This document shows, piece by piece, positions 63,601 through 64,000 of a DNA stretch of 64,000 nucleotides. Under the pieces are notes generated by a model. The model made no database searches. It was given only the letters and a program-made list of their open reading frames with translations, and had not been told where the DNA came from. The translations under genes and the position numbers were made by a program. The DNA lies in the NCBI RefSeq assembly GCF_008123425.1, contig NZ_VSSS01000052.1, forward strand, positions 1-64,000, written 5' to 3'. Source of the DNA: Bradyrhizobium rifense (lineage in GTDB: Bacteria; Pseudomonadota; Alphaproteobacteria; Rhizobiales; Xanthobacteraceae). Every line of letters starts with the position of its first letter. The first letter of the stretch is position 1.

Positions 63601-63923
63601 TCCATGTCGGCCCAGGAGCCGGAAGCAAGGCCGAACTTCACGCGCTGGCGGGTCTTGCCCTCGCGTCCGACCACCTGGCCGACCAGCTCGAGCTGCTGCG
63701 CCATGCGCTGGTTGGCGGCGATGATTTCGTTGAGGGTGTCGGCAATCTTGCCGTCGATGCCGAGATAGTCGCCGCTCATGCGGACCGAAAAATCGCCGCT
63801 GCGCATGGCTTGCAGCGCCAGCAGCAATTCCGGCCGGGAATCCGGCTCCGATGTACCGTTGGGTTTTGGCTTTGGGACGCGACGACCGGAGCGTGATGCT
63901 GTTCCGGGATCGAGGTCGCTCAT
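57627..63923 (-). CDS. Giant soluble multi-HAMP hybrid histidine kinase
   Basis: 2098 residues from ATG 63923 (GGGGGAA upstream). Residues 174-1185 are eleven 92-residue HAMP-type repeats (EVTRVAREVGTEGKLGGQA, KDLT..VN.MA.NLT.QVRNIA, GDLSKKITVDVRGEILQLK), with a degenerate copy before them. Then come a GAF domain (~1210-1360), a coiled coil, HisKA (SHELRTPLNS, His ~1431), HATPase (GGTGLGLAISRELASLLGG) and three receiver domains (ILLIVEDDP, LLIVEDNEA, ALLVDDDAR; the last ending YLAKPVNTDQLL). No membrane helix is present, as in group-III fungal-like multi-HAMP osmosensing kinases. Confidence 0.93.
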   Translation of the reverse strand: MSDLDPGTASRSGRRVPKPKPNGTSEPDSRPELLLALQAMRSGDFSVRMSGDYLGIDGKIADTLNEIIAANQRMAQQLELVGQVVGREGKTRQRVKFGLASGSWADMEGSVNTLIDDLLWPTREVTRAVAAVAQGDLLQTVKLDVEGRPLRGEFLQSATIVNTMIKQLGVFTSEVTRVAREVGTEGKLGGQAQVPEVTGVWKDLTESVNSMANNLTNQVRNIAEVTIAVANGDLSKKITVDVRGEILQLKEAINTMVDQLRSFASEVTRVAREVGTDGKLGGQAIVPGVAGTWKDLTDSVNAMCGNLTAQVRNIANVTTAVARGDLSRKITVDVRGEILELKDTINTMVDQLNSFASEVTRVAREVGTEGKLGGQAQVPGVAGTWKDLTDNVNFMASNLTAQVRNIADVATAIAGGDLSKKITVNVSGEILQLKETLNTCVDQLNAFAGEVTRVAREVGTEGRLGGQANVLGVAGTWKDLTESVNSMASNLTAQVRNIAEVTTAVAGGDLSKKITVDVRGEILELKDTINTMVDQLNAFAGEVTRVAREVGTEGKLGGQAQVRGVAGTWKDLTDSVNSMASNLTGQVRNIAEVATAVAKGDLSKKITVNVSGEILQLKETLNTMVDQLNAFAGEVTRVAREVGTEGKLGGQAQVTGVAGTWKDLTDNVNSMAGNLTAQVRNIAEVATAIAGGDLSRKITVDVRGEILQLKDTLNTMVDQLNRFAGEVTRVAREVGTEGRLGGQANVPGVAGTWKDLTDSVNSMAGNLTAQVRNIAEVTTAVARGDLSRKITVDVKGEILELKNTINTMVDQLNGFAGEVTRVAREVGTEGKLGGQAEVPGVAGTWKDLTDNVNFMASNLTAQVRNIAEVATAIAGGDLSKKITVDVRGEILLLKDTLNTMVEQLRSFAAEVTRVAREVGTEGRLGGQAVVPGVGGTWKDLTDNVNLLAANLTTQVRNIAEVTTAVARGDLSRKITVDVKGEILELKNTINTMVDQLNAFAGEVTRVAREVGTEGELGGQAQVPGVAGTWKDLTDTVNFMAANLTEQVRGIVKVVTAVANGDLKQNLTVKSKGEVAALADTINNMTETLATFADQVTSVAREVGVEGRLGGQADVPGAAGTWKDLTGNVNLLAANLTSQVRAIAEVATAVTKGDLTRSIQVDARGEVAELKDNINTMITNLRLTTDVNTEQDWLKTNLAKFTNMLQGQRDLATVGRLLLTELSPLVNAHTGVIYQVENEDNPQLLLLASYAGDGVYPYQRVLPFGDGLIGQCAIDRRPRVVSDIPADVVPINSALLRVAPKNLVVLPVLFEGQVKAVIELASLASFTTSQMTFLEQLTDSIGIVLNSIEATMQTEGLLKQSQQLAGELQTQQRELQQTNDQLEQKAQQLAERNVEVERKNQEIEQARRALEEKATELALTSKYKSEFLANMSHELRTPLNSILILGQQLTDNPDGNLTGKQVEFARTIHGAGTDLLNLISDILDLSKIESGTVTVDAEEILTANLLETVGRPFRHEAENRNLSFKIDVDPNLARSIVTDSKRLQQVLKNLLSNAFKFTGEGEVRLNVAGALGGWGTDHPVLNSAPAVIAFEVSDTGIGIPLEKQKLIFEAFQQADAGTSRKYGGTGLGLAISRELASLLGGEIHLRSSPGKGSTFTLYLPLKYSGPTLAPRATPGPQQHNQPLALQPAAPEQQRVIEQLPDDRLNLEPGDSILLIVEDDPHYARILVDLARDKGFKVLVAARGAEALELAKQYQPRAVSLDVFLPDMLGWTVLSQLKHNPLTRHIPVQIITLDEDRQHALARGAFSFVNKPTTTEGVAAALTQIKEYARPRRKRLLIVEDNEAEQLSIRELLHHDDIEIVTTDTGAGALSTLREAPCDCVVLDLRLPDMSGFEVLEQIRRDDTLSNVPVVVFTGRELSAEEDAELHTMARSIVVKGVESPERLLDETALFLHRVITELPVEKQRMLEKLNSSDEDLIGKTALLVDDDARNIFALSSVLERRGMKVLTATTGREAVTLVESNPEIAIVLMDIMMPQMDGYQTIGVIRENPAFLRLPIIALTAKAMKGDREKCLEAGASDYLAKPVNTDQLLLAIRMWLHR
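60369..63404 (-). repeat. Eleven direct repeats of 276 bp encoding HAMP units
   Basis: The repeat unit is exactly 92 codons. Copies start at EVTRVAREVG (the last one reads QVTSVAREVG) and are very similar in DNA, for example the recurring GGTGCCGACCTCGCGCGC on the plus strand. This creates a 3-kb tract prone to recombination and mis-assembly, so the copy number in the real genome may differ. Confidence 0.9.
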
Positions 63924-64000
63924 ACTGATTCCCCCGCAGGTGCCCCGCCGAATCCACGGCGCAGCGCATTGACCAGACTAGACCGTCAGCCGAATCGCAA

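Noticed and set aside
57564..63896. 2110-codon open frame on the plus strand
   Set aside because: It is the exact antisense of the multi-HAMP kinase. Strong codon bias and the 276-bp repeats keep it open; the protein is a His/Arg/Gly-rich shadow with no motifs.

Overview
The window looks like chromosomal DNA of a Bradyrhizobium-type alphaproteobacterium. The evidence is high GC, a cbbR / cbbFPTALSXE Calvin-cycle operon with red-type (form IC) RubisCO, typical rhizobial palindromic repeats, and families common in that genus (tandem-HAMP hybrid kinase, HWE-type kinase, FIST + GGDEF/EAL, DUF6496, DUF3072). The genus is inferred from gene content and was not tested by a search.

Layout. (1) 1-21216 is the right part of a genomic island. 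Positions 1-3144 are a graveyard of broken insertion sequences (IS21 IstB end, IS5-type transposase, IS3-type OrfA/OrfB), a LuxR fragment and a hypothetical gene with an amber stop. Then come several defence-like modules in a row: a SIR2-(RecG/Schlafen-like ATPase)-APAZ protein translationally coupled to a short prokaryotic Argonaute (3390-7653); a retron made of a candidate msr-msd RNA bounded by a 12-bp inverted repeat (7901-8021) and a reverse transcriptase fused to a trypsin-like protease (8020-9618); a MerR-like regulator; an AbiEi/AbiEii toxin-antitoxin pair with a third, possibly HEPN-like gene (10650-12810); and a TPR-CHAT (caspase-like) protease locus with a YaaC-like gene on one strand and two DUF3800-like genes on the other (12867-20490). 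The island ends at a 3' fragment of a tRNA-Pro(CGG) gene at 21167-21216, read here as the att duplication left by integration; the intact tRNA and the integrase should lie to the left of the window.

(2) 21217-34868 holds ordinary chromosomal genes: small exported or membrane proteins, a LuxR regulator, a GlxA-type AraC regulator, a probable hydantoin/carbamoyl-amino-acid locus (NCS1 transporter, TetR regulator, N-carbamoyl-D-amino acid hydrolase), a TetR + MFS efflux pair and a TonB-dependent siderophore receptor. Palindromic repeat elements lie between them.

(3) 34880-44716 is the Calvin-Benson-Bassham cluster: divergent cbbR, then cbbF-cbbP-cbbT-cbbA-cbbL-cbbS-cbbX-cbbE in one direction, with a terminator-like hairpin between cbbS and cbbX.

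(4) 44898-63923 contains a FIST sensor coupled to a GGDEF/EAL protein, an FAD oxidoreductase / GntR / periplasmic binding protein group, a DegP/HtrA protease behind a 15-bp perfect hairpin, a run of very small proteins, and two sensor kinases. One of these is a 2098-residue soluble hybrid kinase with eleven 92-residue HAMP-type direct repeats.

No CRISPR array, rRNA gene or complete tRNA gene was seen. Reading frames opposite the large genes are codon-bias shadows and were left out.
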